From the NCBI RefSeq assembly GCF_001540865.1, contig NC_033633.1, positions 4,712,728 to 4,776,727 of the forward strand: a stretch of DNA of 64,000 nt, given 5' to 3'. The stretch comes from Ananas comosus (taxonomy: Eukaryota > Streptophyta > Magnoliopsida > Poales > Bromeliaceae). Below are positions 11,806 to 38,531 of this stretch, in pieces. Position 1 is the first letter of the stretch; every line of letters begins with the position of its first letter. The position numbers were made by a program, and so were the translations under genes. The notes beneath the pieces are model-generated. The model searched no databases. It saw nothing but the letters and a program-made list of their open reading frames with translations, and was not told the DNA's origin.

Positions 11806-13666
11806 TACCACGCCCCGGATTACATGTTTCCTCGAGCACGCCAACAAATCCGCCGTATACAAAGAAATTTTCTTTGTATACGAAGCGATAGTTGTATCTG
11901 TACCTGTAATTATACAACACTACAACTAGTAGTATAGAGCTGCTAAAAAGAAAACATATATAAATAATATCGGTTCAACATACATACATAGTATCTTGAT
12001 ACAAAAACACTCGCTCCGGAGAGGTATTAACATCAGTATGTATAAGAACCAAAAACTACAACTACCTGTAGCTGGTATAAATCTCTAGGTCAGTAGCAAT
12101 AGGGAAGGGATCTAGCTAGCGACTCCCTTTTCACGATCTGAATCAGTAACAGCAGCAGCTGAAGAAGAAGGCTAAAAGGTTTCAACAACTGGGTGTGAGA
12201 ACTACTGCAAAAAGTAGTACTTAGTGGGTACCGTTACCGACCTCAACGGTTCACGCACTAAGTCTACAGATGTATGCTCAAAGATAGTAAAGGAAGCTGG
12301 AACAAATCTATAGCTATATATCACAATACTATCACAATCCAACACTAACTATCTGTAGAAAATGTAATCTCTGACCCAATCTCACTAGGGACTGTGAACA
12401 CGCCCGTCCCGCCTGTCGAAGCTACACTAACTGCCACCACGCTAGGTCGTCAGTGGAGAGCAAGTCCAAACGAGACAAACCGACATCAACGCAAAAGCAC
12501 TAAGCCCAATTCCGGAGTGGCACTCGTGGGCGCTACCCAACCGAGTATGCAAGCGTGTTTCTGCCGACCTCAATCAAGCTCTCACAGGCTATAATCAAAG
12601 TAAAAAGGTCTCACTGGTCTAACAACCATAATCTACGTGCCCTCGGCACAATCTGATGCAAAAACAGCCAATAGGGTCCACCGTCAACCGCGATGACACC
12701 CGACAGTCCGGAACAGCCTATATACTGCTGTAAAAATAAGCTCGGCATCCCAGCACGAGCTTAAATGCATTCTACACTATTATGGGTATCCACCGCTTAT
12801 AAACTGCGGCGATACAAACAAACTACGGCTCCTAAAGCTAAATTTGGCAGTTTCAGAAATGACGGTGTAAAATCGATAGTTTTCTCCTAAGTCAATTCCA
12901 AGTCCAACATGTATAATTTATCTAAATCTCTACTATATGCTCCAAATTCAGATTTCAATAAGCAAGCAAATCGATGAATTCGAGTTAAAATAACATGATA
13001 TATAAGACTAAAAATATATATGTTGACATCAACTAGGCTTAGGAGGAAATCCATAGAATTCGATAACCCAGCTCGAAACACTAATCTAATTCCTACGAGA
13101 AGTCGATAGGAGAGGAACCACGTTCTCGCCCGGCCTCCCAACGACGCAACTACGACCGTCGCGCGCTCGAACGGCTCCCCTGCGCGATGTCGGCGACGAT
13201 CCGAGCTCCACTCGAAGCCTCCACCACGTACGACTCAAGAACTAGAGAGAGAGGGAGCACAGCAGAAATAATCCCCTCTCCAGCCTCTCTCTATCCTATA
13301 AGAAGCGGTGGAAAAGGGGTGAAGACAACGAGGCAACAAAAGACTGAAAGGCCCCTCACCTACCCTGGAGTATCGGTACCAGGCCGATGCCGTACCGGTA
13401 CCCCGCAGCAGAATGTGCAACCTGAGAGGAGCAGTCGGAAAATTTATACTGTGGTACCGGTACTCCCCTGCGTGGTATCGGTACGCATTGCTGAAAACCT
13501 ACAATTTGTAGATTTCAATGCTAAAAACCTGCTCTCGCGTTGCAACGAATCCGTTCTGCATCTAATTCGAGCCAACATGACTCGGACTTATCCCCACACT
13601 CTCCAGATGTGTCGACAAGCCTCAGATGCTGTAATTTCACAGCTGCTGGCCACTAGGGATACTACA
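11806..13666 (-). repeat. Solo LTR, minus orientation, same family as 1155-2680
   Basis: The right end is GGATACTACA, the reverse complement of the TGTAGTATCC start of the LTR at 1155, and the left end (TACCACGCCCCGG) is a mutated TGTCACGCCCCGG. Flanks CGAAT (11801-11805) and TGAAT (13667-13671) match 4 of 5 as a TSD. At 1861 bp it is longer than the 1526-bp relative; the extra sequence is on the U3 side and includes GTACCGGTAC sites. A 29-nt hairpin sits at 11854-11882. The open frame at 13187-13669 has no protein signature. Confidence 0.85.
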
Positions 13667-13671
13667 TGAAT

Positions 13672-13852
13672 AAATCAGCCGAATAAGTATTTTTCGAAGA
13701 ATTCGAAAAAAAACGTGATTTTTTAATAAAAATAATTATTCGCGAATTATAGATTCTCGAATAATTCGCCTAAAAAACGCCCGCTCGCTCGTTGCGACTT
13801 GCAAGTCGCGCTCGCCGCTCGGGCAAAACAGAAAAAGGGAAAAAAAAGGGAA
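13672..13852. repeat. TTCGCGAA-type inverted repeat and GC palindrome
   Basis: ATTATTCGCGAATTAT near 13735 mirrors AATTCGCGAATTATTCGCG near 11769, on the other side of the solo LTR. The LTR therefore seems to have landed inside a small element with TTCGCGAA-rich inverted ends. A perfect 16-bp palindrome, GCGACTTGCAAGTCGC, lies at 13794-13809. Confidence 0.5.
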
Positions 13853-14330
13853 AACTTTAAATACCCCTCTGGTTTCGCACTTTCTCACTTTAGTACCCTA
13901 TAGTTTAAAGTGTATCAAATTAGTACCCTGTGATTTCGCACTTTCTCACTTTAGTACCCTATGGTTTAAAGTGTATCAAGTTAGTATTCTGTAGTTTTAT
14001 TTTTGTATCAAGTTAGTGCCATGTGGTTTTATTTTTCTCTTTTTATTATCCATTTTGGGGTATTTTTTTCGTTAAATGAGTGACAAAGTTAACACTAAAG
14101 GATACTAAAATGAATATTCGATAAACCTAGGTAGGATATATGAAGTTTTTTGTATATAATTTAACGAAGTATTAAACCATATGGTACTAAAGTGAGAAAG
14201 TGCGAAACCACAAGATATTAACTTGATACACTTTAAACGACAGTGTACTAAAGTGAGAAAGTACGAAACCACATGGTGCTAATTTGATACACTTAAAATC
14301 AGTGCGAAATCACATGGGGTATTTTAAGTT
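13853..14330. mobile_element. Foldback MITE (TTTCGCACTTTCTCACTTTAG family), copy 1
   Basis: The left half repeats GTTTCGCACTTTCTCACTTT and AAAGTGTATCAA(A/G)TTAGTA. The right half carries their reverse complements, so nearly the whole element folds back. The outer ends are ACTTTAAATACCCC and, inverted, ACTTAAAATACCCC. A single N at 14332 abuts the right end. No TSD was recognised. A related copy is at 33023-33345. Confidence 0.75.
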
Positions 14331-14332
14331 CN

Positions 14333-15348
14333 AAAAAAGAAAAAGAAAAAGAAAAAGAAAAAGCCTTCATGTTCGCCCCCTCCCCAAAAAAAAAATCGCT
14401 CGATCAAAAGGTTTTTGCCCTAGCTTCTCACCCCTGCGGCCCTGTCACCGACCCCAGCCCCCATCCCTTCCCCTCCCCCTCCCCCTCTTCCCTTCCGGCC
14501 GCTCGCCGAACGCTATCGGAAGCCCCCGCGGGGTCACATCGAAGATCGGGTTCTTCACTCTTCACAAATCAGAACCCTCCTCGTCGCCTCTTCCGCTTCC
14601 GCTTCCGCTTCCGCTTCCGCCTCCGCTCTCCAACGATGGATCAGTAATCGGGTGGTTCTTTACAAGAATTTTTATGCTTTAGTTTCTCTCTCCCTTTCCT
14701 TTATTTCATCTTCTCTTAATTGCTAACTGTATGGTTTTGAGTAAGAATTTGGGTAAGAAGACCATGACTACAACATTGAGCATCATTGTAAACATGCATT
14801 TATTAAGATTCATTACTTCTTTTTTTATCTTTAATCTCTACAGCATACATGAATATATCCAGCATACAAGAATAATCAGCAAATAAGGTTTTAAGAATTA
14901 AGACCTCAAAAGGTTTGATATGCCTGGCAGGTTGTGAGTAAGGTTTGAAAGTCACAAGCATAAGCATTGATTAAAAACCAAGGGAGATACAGATTTGAGT
15001 TTGCTATTTGCTTAATTATTTATTTATTTTGGGGCATAATATAGTTTGCTATTTTTTTTTTTTACTTAATTAGCTTAAAGAATTATGAGTATTTATGCTA
15101 ATAGCATAAATCTTGAGAGAAAAAAAACTTAATTTAATAGCCGAATTTTTGATCCCGAATTTTTAATTGGTGAACGTATAATATCCGTATAAATCACGTA
15201 TCCGAATAATTGGTGAATCCATTTTTTACCCGTATTTTTCAACGAATTTACCGAATTTTTGCCGAATCCGAATTAACTAACTATGCTATCCCCTGCAGCT
15301 CCTCCTTCCTTTGTTCTCGATCCCCAAGCCCTCGTCCTTACGATCCCC
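14333..15348 (+). other. Region upstream of membrin: GC-rich tract and putative 5'UTR intron end
   Basis: A GAAAAA purine run gives way to a C-rich stretch (14400-14640) with a CTTCCG repeat at about 14592-14620, like a plant 5' leader. AT-rich sequence follows. At 15287-15298 the sequence CTATCCCCTGCAG, preceded by TTAACTAACTATG, looks like a branch point and 3' splice site, so membrin may have a leader exon in the GC-rich tract. Repeated CCGAATTTTT words occur at 15140-15275. No promoter element was confidently placed. Confidence 0.4.
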
Positions 15349-30291
<14,943 letters not shown>

Positions 30292-30930
30292 TTTTTTTGT
30301 TCTGTAATTATTAGTGTGATATCTGAGAGAACCAGCAAACAATTGTAACTGAGGATGGTACTCAGAATATTCATTTGAACTTTCCATTGGCCGATTGTTG
30401 AAGTTGTATCTACGCAAAACTAGCCTTTATATGTAGGTTTTCATCATTATTATTATTTTTTGAATAGGGTGACATTGTATATGTTTGTGATTTTTTCTTT
30501 TACTTTTTTCCTTCCCTAGAGTAGGGAATTGGATTGTAGACTTGCAACATGCTATTTGGGATTTACTATTTGCACGGCATGTGCAAGTTGGTTGAAGATG
30601 TTGAGAATCATGTGATTGATTACATTTCGCAATGCATATTCTTCCATTGTAGCAAAGCAAGACGCAAAAGGCTAGACCTTACACATTGAGAAAGGCACGC
30701 ATGTAAGCAGCAGAGCGGGAAAGGTAGCAGATTTGTTCTAAATGTTTAATCTTGTTCTTTTTCAGTCGAGTTTCCACTGAATTTCGGACGGACTTGTGAC
30801 AATTGTAAATAATAATTTTAGAAAAAAACAGTGAAAAAAAAAAAAAGAAACCAAGAGAAATTTAAGAATAATAGGAAGGTAAGGGAACACTTAGGTAAGA
30901 ATAGAAAGGTAAAGGAATACTTATATACAA
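30292..30930 (+). other. Membrin 3' untranslated region and downstream sequence
   Basis: T-rich sequence after the stop is consistent with a 3'UTR, but I could not place one clear polyadenylation signal. A GAAAAAAAAAAAA run lies at 30831-30850. Nothing else is recognised. Confidence 0.4.
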
Positions 30931-31430
30931 GTGGTTGGCCTCATGTGGCAAATTGCGAAAAACCCCACAAAAACTCAAAAATCTTAACCAAGCCCTTCTC
31001 AGCACGCGTAAAACACAGAACGGCACCCCCACACACAGTTTTGCGCGAATTGAAACATAGAATGTTGGGGGATTTTTTGAAACTTGAATTTTCCCAATTC
31101 GACGCTTCCTCAATTTTTGTGCAATTGCGATAAATCCGTACATCAGATTTACGAAGAACTGTGCCGACGCAGATTCGCGTCAAACCATACCCTCTCTCGG
31201 TTCACATGGATATATAACAAATATAATTCAAATATTTGAATTCATATTCGAATTTTATTTGAATTTCTCCTTAAAAAAATATCCAGATATGACATCCAAT
31301 GTAAATCCCGTTAGTTAATTACGACTCAGGTTTAAGCGAATCCGATGCAATTTTTACTAAAGTCGGATTAAACACGAACACAGTTGTGAACCACCACTAA
31401 ATCATAATTAAGCCATCAGATTAATGGTCT
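30931..31430. repeat. LTR-derived repeat fragment
   Basis: AATCCGTACATCAG...ACTGTGCCGACGCAGATTCG at 31133 corresponds to the blocks at 6078 and 57510. The bases to its left resemble the U3-like sequence at 57310-57480. The ends are not defined. Confidence 0.45.
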
Positions 31431-31439
31431 TTAATTTAA

Positions 31440-32124
31440 GAGTGCGTTTGGTTCGCATTATGAAAGATTACTAGGAATGAAAAGATGTCTGAGAATCTTA
31501 TTCCTATTCATTCTATTACTAAAAATGTGAAATTTCTGTGTTTGGTTCACACGGTCATATTATTTAGCCATATTATTTAAGATTACAAAAAATATACAAT
31601 TAATTTATTTATTTTTTAAATTAATTTTAGATAATCTACCAAAAATTTCAACATTTTTTTAGAAAAAAGAAAGAGAGAGCATAGGTTAGAAAAATAGAGC
31701 ATAATTAAAAAAATAGTATAAGAGAAATAGAGTCGAAATTAGAGGGAGTGAGAGAGTTGAGATTTTAGAAAAGGAGGGGGAGAGAAAGCTTAGTTTAGAG
31801 AGAGAAAAAGAGTTAAATTTTAGAAAGAAAGATAAGTTTAGAGAGAGATGTGAGGTTATAGTATAAAGAAAAATAATACCAATTAGCCGACGGGTAGGGA
31901 GAAAGAAAGAGATTAGACATATTATGATTACCCCAGTCTATATTATAGGATATCCACCATTCCTCAAGGAAATGAGATTAGTGCTTTGGGATGAATCTTA
32001 TTCCCAAATAAATTCAATATTACCAACTAGATTACTTAGTGCGTTTAGTCAAACACCGTCATATTTTTTTATTTCTATTGGATTACTAGAAACCTTTAAA
32101 AGATAGCACAAACCAAATGCACCC
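31440..32124. mobile_element. PIF/Harbinger-type MITE
   Basis: Inverted ends are GAGTGCGTTTGGTTCGC and, reverse-complemented, GGGTGCATTTGGTTTGTGC. TAA flanks both ends (31437-31439 and 32125-32127). It is 685 bp, with a purine-rich GAGAGA interior and no convincing coding. Confidence 0.8.
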
Positions 32125-32369
32125 TAATTTCCATCATCATGTATTGTCTCTACTTAATTAAGTATTTATGTTGGTAACGGCCAAGTAGCAGATAAAGATG
32201 AAGGAAAGTTACTTTGTAATCATGGTGACTCAACTACCGACTTTACTTGGGCACCACGAATTGTCGTATTGCATTGCAATGACTTACCATAATTTGAAAT
32301 TTTCAATAAAATAAAATCCATTGAATACTATCTCTCCATCATCTACGGTACTTCGGCATTGAAGTATAA

Positions 32370-33800
32370 CAAGTGTTGAATCCGCGCTTCGCTGTGGACA
32401 TTTTTGACGCTAATATTTTAATTTGAATTTTAATATATAATCACGAAAAAGGAAAAAAGAAACATAATTAAACTATCAACACATATGTATGTAAAAGGAG
32501 GCAAAAGAATAATAGTCAAGATTGATTTACCTTGCAAAAATAAGATGGAATAAGAACAAAATATGTAATTATGAAGTATGCAAACATATATTTAACTTGA
32601 ATGATTACTAATTATTTTAATATATATATAAGTAATTTGGAATCACAAAAAAATATGTAATTATGTAAACATATATTTAGCTTGAATGATTACTAACTAT
32701 TTTAATATATGTAAGTTAAGAGCAGTATACAATAAATGTGGAACGCCTGCAAGAAGTGCATAGAACACCATATCCATTGTCACACGAAAATACAACAATA
32801 AGATGCTTCAAACCGAAAAAATAATTTTTTCACTTCAGCATTAAGATGTATTGTTTAAATATAATTTGGAGAACATATGAAAATAAGAAGGAATGACAAT
32901 AGGTGAAAAGTAACACAACCACTCACAAATTCGATATTAATTGACGCAAACTTGTTTTTAAAATTAAAGCATAAAACAATATAACACTAATCATAGTCTG
33001 AAAATAGATTAATAATTTTAAGGAAAAACTTCAAAAACCCCCCGTGATTTCGCACTTTTTCACTTTAGTATTCTGTGGTTTAAAGTATATCAATTTGCCT
33101 CCCTGTGGTTTTGTTTTTCTCTTTTTAGTATCAATTTTATTATTATTTTTTTTCTTAAATCAGTGACAAAGTTAAAATTAAAGAATACTAAAGTAAATAT
33201 TCGATAAATCTAGATGTGTATCTGAAATTTTTTGTATATAATTTAACGAAATGTTAAGGAAAAAGCTACCGAAAAAATAAAAACAAAACCATAGGGAGGT
33301 AAATTGATACACATCTAGATTTATCGAATATTTACTTTAGTNTTAAGAAATTTCATGCAAAACACATTTTTAACATTATAAACGTAAGTAATCAGTAGCA
33401 TTAATCATCATTTCACTTGTCTTCATTTGGTGAAGCTGTATCGAACCTGCAAATCAGTTTAAAGCATTTAAAGCAAACCATCTTATATATAAACAACGTC
33501 ATTAGATATAAAAATAAATCAACATTAGACATTACATAAGGCGACGTCTCTTTGCAGGTTGAATTTCATTTAAATCTGCAGCAGATTGTAAAGAGATGTT
33601 TTAACAAAATGATATTAAAATTAGAAAAAATATAAATTATGCAAAATAACTATAAATTATATAGAAGTTATAGTTTTATTACTTTGATGAAATCACCGCT
33701 CCCGGTGATGCCTCTTCAAATAAGTCTTCGCAAATTTGTTTATTGGTAGTGGGTGAATCAAGTTGCTCTTGACATTCAGCAAAAATTCTTTTATAAGTTT
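32370..33800 (-). other. Possible Helitron-derived segment
   Basis: On the minus strand 33790-33685 reads as a plausible coding piece, ECQEQLDSPTTNKQICEDLF, and 33600-33540 gives SAADLNEIQPAKRRR, an acidic-then-basic C-terminus. I cannot name the protein. Beyond it, GTCCACAGCGAAGCGCGGAT (reverse complement, about 32380) is a GC hairpin like those at 22530 and 22690. A replication-protein-like C-terminus plus hairpin would suit a Helitron, but the CTRR end is missing. The foldback MITE at 33023 lies inside. Confidence 0.25.
33023..33345. mobile_element. Foldback MITE (TTTCGCACTTTCTCACTTTAG family), copy 2
   Basis: GTGATTTCGCACTTTTTCAC and TTTAGTATTCTGTGGTTTAA match the left half of the element at 13853-14330, and GTATATAATTTAACGAA matches its centre. 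The right arm is shortened and rearranged. A single N sits at 33342. Confidence 0.7.
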
Positions 33801-34109
33801 TTTTTTAGGGAAAAAAAAGGCAATCTTCCTAAGTAGTATCACAATTTTCCTAAATTCATAAAAGTCAGTCAGTAGAATACCATTTTATTGATTAAAAAAG
33901 TCTTGAAAAATCAATTGTTAATACCCTAAGGGGAAAATATTGGATCCAGTAAATAAGAAAAATAACCATGGTCAATCAGCAGATAAAATGAATAATTTCA
34001 TATACTGGCTTTACATTGTTAGTACTAAAACAGGCATGATTAGGCCAACAAATCAACAGGGATAACAGATCAACTAGAGCTAAATGTGATCATGACTGGT
34101 TAGATATTA

Positions 34110-34319
34110 CCAGAACCCTCCCAAAAGATCATTTTCCTATTGTTAATACACAAGAAAAAAATTAGGTATGGATCACTGTTTAAATTCAAATACCTAATTC
34201 AACATAACATATCACCAGAACCCCCCCAAAAGATCATTTTCCTATTGTTAATACACAAGAAAAAATTTGGGTATGGATCACTGTTTAAATTCAAATACCT
34301 AATTCAAATAACCATTTCT
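34110..34319. repeat. 105-bp tandem duplication
   Basis: Two near-identical head-to-tail units (34110-34214 and 34215-34319) begin CCAGAACCC and include AAAAGATCATTTTCCTATTG and GGTATGGATCACTGTTTAAA. Confidence 0.92.
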
Positions 34320-34528
34320 CACCACCTTCTTGAGAAGAATGCCGAAAAAAATGAAATCTAAAATGCTTTGGAGAGTTTAAAAATATTGAGAAATTAATAT
34401 CATAAAATCTATTAGTTCGACAAACTTTGGCCTCCGAGATAATCTTAAACAACGGTCGACAGTGTTCTACAGATAAAACATCTCACCGTGCTTATTCTTA
34501 AACGTGTGAGTTATTAAGTGTTACGAAG

Positions 34529-35378
34529 TGTTACGACATATTTAGTATTTTATGCTATATTAGGATATTGTATATTACGACATATTTAGAGTAGGATTAT
34601 GTGGTATGATATAGAATTATATGGTATGTAATCCTGGTTGTATTGTTACTATACTAGGCATTGTTACTATAGTAGGCTTATCTCTTGTACTATATAATTT
34701 CATTAATAGAATCCAAGAGGGCATGCTCTTTATCCTTCTTTCATGGTATTAGAGCGGGAATCTTAATTTGGAGATATCGATCCATAGCCATCATCCACCA
34801 CAAGTCTCGCCTTCTTTCATAGGTGATATTTTTTTTCTTTTGGTATTCTATCTCTTTTTATCCTTGGACTTTTATCTCCCGAGGCTGCTACAGTACCAGC
34901 ACCACAGTACTGCTACAGTATTGGCGCTACAGTACTTTCAGTATCTATAGTCTGCTATAGTAATTTCAGCCTCTTTGAATTTCTTCTTATCTCGTTGGTG
35001 CTGCTTGTTGGTATTGCCTGGTTGATCTCAAGTACCATCGGTTCATCTCGGATTCAACTCTGACTCACTTTTCTTCTTTCCTCTGGATTTGTGATTACTT
35101 GATCTTTTTTTTCGGATTTGTCTCTCTCATGGTGGATTTTTTTTTTCTCTTGGTGGTAACATGTCTTCCTCTTTGGATTTGCCAGTGGTTAACATCAAAA
35201 CTCTCATACCACTTGAATTCACGGATTCCACATATCTGGTGTGGAAACAAATCTTTTTTAATGTTTTGGAGATTTTCGGTGTTGCTTCGCATGTGGACGG
35301 AACTGGTACTATCCTGCCTCACACTATCGAAACTTCTGATAAGAAAACAAGTGCAAATCCGGAATATCAACCAAGTCA
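34529..35378 (+). mobile_element. Copia retrotransposon, truncated after start of gag
   Basis: The 5' LTR (34529-34743, 215 bp) runs TGTTACGACATATTTAG...TTCTTTCA, followed by the PBS TGGTATTAGAGC. After a 5' leader with CTACAGTACCAGCACCACAG, the gag frame from 35161 encodes MSSSLDLPVVNIKTLIPLEF and TDSTYLVWKQIFFNVLEIFG, the UBN2/DUF4219-like N-terminus of Copia gag. It breaks off near 35378 in unrelated LTR sequence. Gag and leader match the element at 43907. Confidence 0.88.
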
Positions 35379-37950
35379 CTGACTTATAAGGTCTATACAA
35401 CAAAGTCAATTCAATAGATCATTAGAGATATCACCGATCGCAAGATCAACTAATCTCAAATTATGTTATGTATGAATACAAGTGTCACTGACCACAATGT
35501 CAATTAATGTCATATCATCTACTATAATCATGCCAAACAGAGGTTCCATCGACTATAAGGTCAGCCAACACCAAAACACCAAGCAGATAACTACGAGTGT
35601 CACCGACTCTTAAATAATGTCAAATCTACTACGTGTCACCGACTACAAAGTCAACTAATGTCAAATCTACTATGAGCGTCACCGACTATAAAGTTATCTA
35701 ATGTCAAGGTCATCTACTATGAACATACCATGGATGACGAAATCAACAGGAGCACTGCTCTACCACTAGATCATGACCATACGAAATAAGAGTAAGTGTA
35801 GAGCAACTAACTACGAAATCAAGTAGTGTGTGAAAGCTCAACCAACCACATCAAGCAAATGGAATGAGATAACCATGATAGAAATCACCGAGCAGGCACC
35901 ACTTTACCGACTTCGAATCGAAGTACCCACCTCTACTGAAGAGTCAAATCGGGTCGTCTATACCCGTCGATGTCTCATGCTGCAGTCCGGACCTATGCAA
36001 AGTCCCACCGAAAATGTAATTAGCTCAAACCCGCTAATTACAAAAGCTATGGTCTCAAGTGAAACCAACAGGCGAGAAATCGAATTTTCGGATCCCGTTC
36101 CACAGTCATCGAAAGATTGCCCTATCGTCACACCGACTCGTTAGCATGTCACCCCAACCCACGGGGCATCCCAAAACAAGTTCCACACAAAGCCTATCTC
36201 GTTTGCTACCCCTATACATCAATTTAATGCCATTGGGGCGGCCGTATAAATAATGCGTCAAAACGGAAAGCCGAGATCCCGAAAATCACCGGTTTGGCTC
36301 CCGGGGTGCCCTTTTAGGCACCGGAGCCAGTCGCAGTAATCTTACTGCAACCAGAGGTGTCAATCCTCATCCAAACACCAGCCAATAAGGCTTCTACCCT
36401 GCTGCGAACAGCAGCAACCCACACGGCAAGAAATCGCGCTCGAAATCACCCGATTTCGCATTACGAGCGAGGTTCCATTGAGCCCCTAAGTGTTCCGAAC
36501 CACTCCAAAATTAATTCAACCTTTCTCCGTCTCAAAACATTCCCTTCTGGGTGTTGGAATAGCCACACGCCAAGTGGTGCGATTCGGGTGCGAAATCCCC
36601 AAATTCATCATGTCGGGTTCACGAAAATTGTCGTTCTCGATTCTGGAACCCACCTAGGGCTCATTGCTGGTTCAAGCTTTGCACTAACAGGTCCCAGCCA
36701 GCCAACGACGCTAGACTATGAATTTTGGGGCAACCACACAGCTGAAAACTCATCGCGACACGAAACAGTGTTCTTCCAGCAGCGAAAAACTCGTCGAAAC
36801 CCCTTTTTGATAATACGAGGTGCTCAAGAATCTGGACGATCAGTCCAAAGGGTCACATACAGTGATCACACACTACACAAGGCAGCCCACACAGTCCTTT
36901 ACAAGACTAAACCCCTAAACATTATAATATTTGCACAATATATGAATATAACGAGAGTGTTTAGGGCTGATACCGTAAATTGTGTATTTTCAGGACGATG
37001 CGAGAGCACCAACGGTCAACTCTCAAAACACCGAACACCGTGCTCGCTGTCCGAAGCGCAAATGATAGCTGAGGAGCGCACCGGGGCTTCTCCAAATTCA
37101 GCGTAGAAAGGGCTCCGGGAGCAAGGGAGCCAAATCACTACGATGGAGGGTCGTCGGCAGGATCTGAAGTGAGCACGGTGATTAACGAAGGCCAAGGACC
37201 ACCGTGCTCACCTTCTAGAAGTTTGGGGGGCATCGAGTGGCCGGAAAACACAAATAGGGCCAAAACATGCCCTAGCCCACAGTGTAGGACACACCTCAGT
37301 CCGGCTGGCCGGCCGCCGGCGGCTTACCAGCACTTACGGCGGTCGAGAGAGTCCGGCGCTCCCCCCCCGGCTGGCGGTAGGGAGCGGCAATGGCGGAGGT
37401 AAGAGGAGCTCGGCCAGCACAGAGAGGAGCTAGGGCTCTGGCGGCTCCTTGGCGGCGGCGGCGGTGGCGGTGACCAGGGAGGCCAAGGGGCGGCGACGGC
37501 GGTCCTCTGTGATCAGAGGGAGGCACTGGCACGTGTCAGGGGCGGCGGCGGCGGTAGCACGAGAGAGGTCAGCCTCTCTCTCGCCCAAGCTTGCTCAAAG
37601 AGAGAGCCCGCGGCTGGGGTGGCGACGGCGACGCTCTGAGATGTCGCAGAGAGGTCATCAGAGTTGGGGAAACACAGGAAGGGCTCGAGGAAGGCAGGGC
37701 GGCCTCCCTTGCTACTCCGGTTGACGAAATCAACGAGAGGAGAGAGGAGAGCAGAGAGAGAGAGAGAGAGAGAGAGAGCCTGGCCATAGAGAATCGCCGT
37801 GATCTGACAGTGGCAGTGCGGCGATGCTGCAGGAGAGGTGAAGGAAAGCGTCGACTAGGAGTTAGGGTCCCCCCCCCCCCACCCACCCACCCAGATCTGT
37901 CTCTCTTTCTCTCTCTCTCTTCTCTTCTCTCTTTCTAATATATATATATA
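35379..37950. repeat. LTR-type repeat with tandem GTCACCGACT units
   Basis: It shares CACCACTTTACCGACTTCG (about 35896) and a hairpin-forming GAGCACGGTG...CACCGTGCTC motif (37171-37202) with 53310-57430. Degenerate tandem units with GTCACCGACTA(T/C)AAAGTCAAC fill 35380-35750. The right part (37290-37900) is GC-rich with GGCGGCGGC, GAGA and CCCACCC runs. Long open frames (for example 36357-37106) show no protein family, and none is conserved at 53-57 kb. I could not fix its ends. Confidence 0.6.
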
Positions 37951-37954
37951 TATA

Positions 37955-38500
37955 GAGTCCGGCTACTATACTTTTATGAGTACGATCGTCCTCGTACTCA
38001 TAAGTTATTTTCGATGATAGAGCTTTCGAATTGACGATCCATACCGTTAAACGTTATCTAGAGCATTTAAAACTTCTAGAAATCAAATTTTATAATTTTT
38101 TTACATCATTTACCTTACGATCAAAAGGTTACAAAATTGACAATTTTTAACGGCCAGTATGGGATACTTGTTAGTTTAACGGTGTAAAAAAATCGGAATC
38201 GGTTGAATTTTTAATAAAAAATTCTATTCACTATCTAGATAAAGATCAATAACTCCGATCTTAAATTGAAGGATTCGATCATCCATTTTTAGGACGTCGT
38301 TCGATTTCGACCGTTCATTTTATACCTACTTGATGGATTTTATTATGATTTCGAGAAAGTACAAAATTTATTTTCTAGAAGTTTCAAATACTCTAGATCA
38401 TATTTAACGGAGTGGATCGTCAATTCGTAAGCTCCATCATTGAAAACAACTTCTGAGTATGAAGGACTGTATACTCATAAGAGTATAGTAGCCCTACTCC
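37955..38500. mobile_element. MITE in a TA microsatellite, TIR GGCTACTATACTTTTATGAG
   Basis: The left end GAGTCCGGCTACTATACTTT and the inverted right end GGAGTAGGGCTACTATACTC share about 28 bp. Inside, GAT-rich arms (ATCTAGAGCATTTAAAACTT against AAGTTTCAAATACTCTAGAT) are also inverted. Both flanks are TA repeats, so a TA target duplication is possible but cannot be separated from the microsatellite. Confidence 0.75.
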
Positions 38501-38531
38501 ATATATATATATATATGTGTGTGTGTGTGTA

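Noticed and set aside
15283..15348. Upstream in-frame ATG for membrin
   Set aside because: It precedes the likely acceptor CCCCTGCAG at about 15298 and adds residues not seen in the family.
36357..37106. 249-codon open frame on the + strand
   Set aside because: It lies in an LTR-type repeat, has no domain, and the related repeat at 53-57 kb does not keep the frame.
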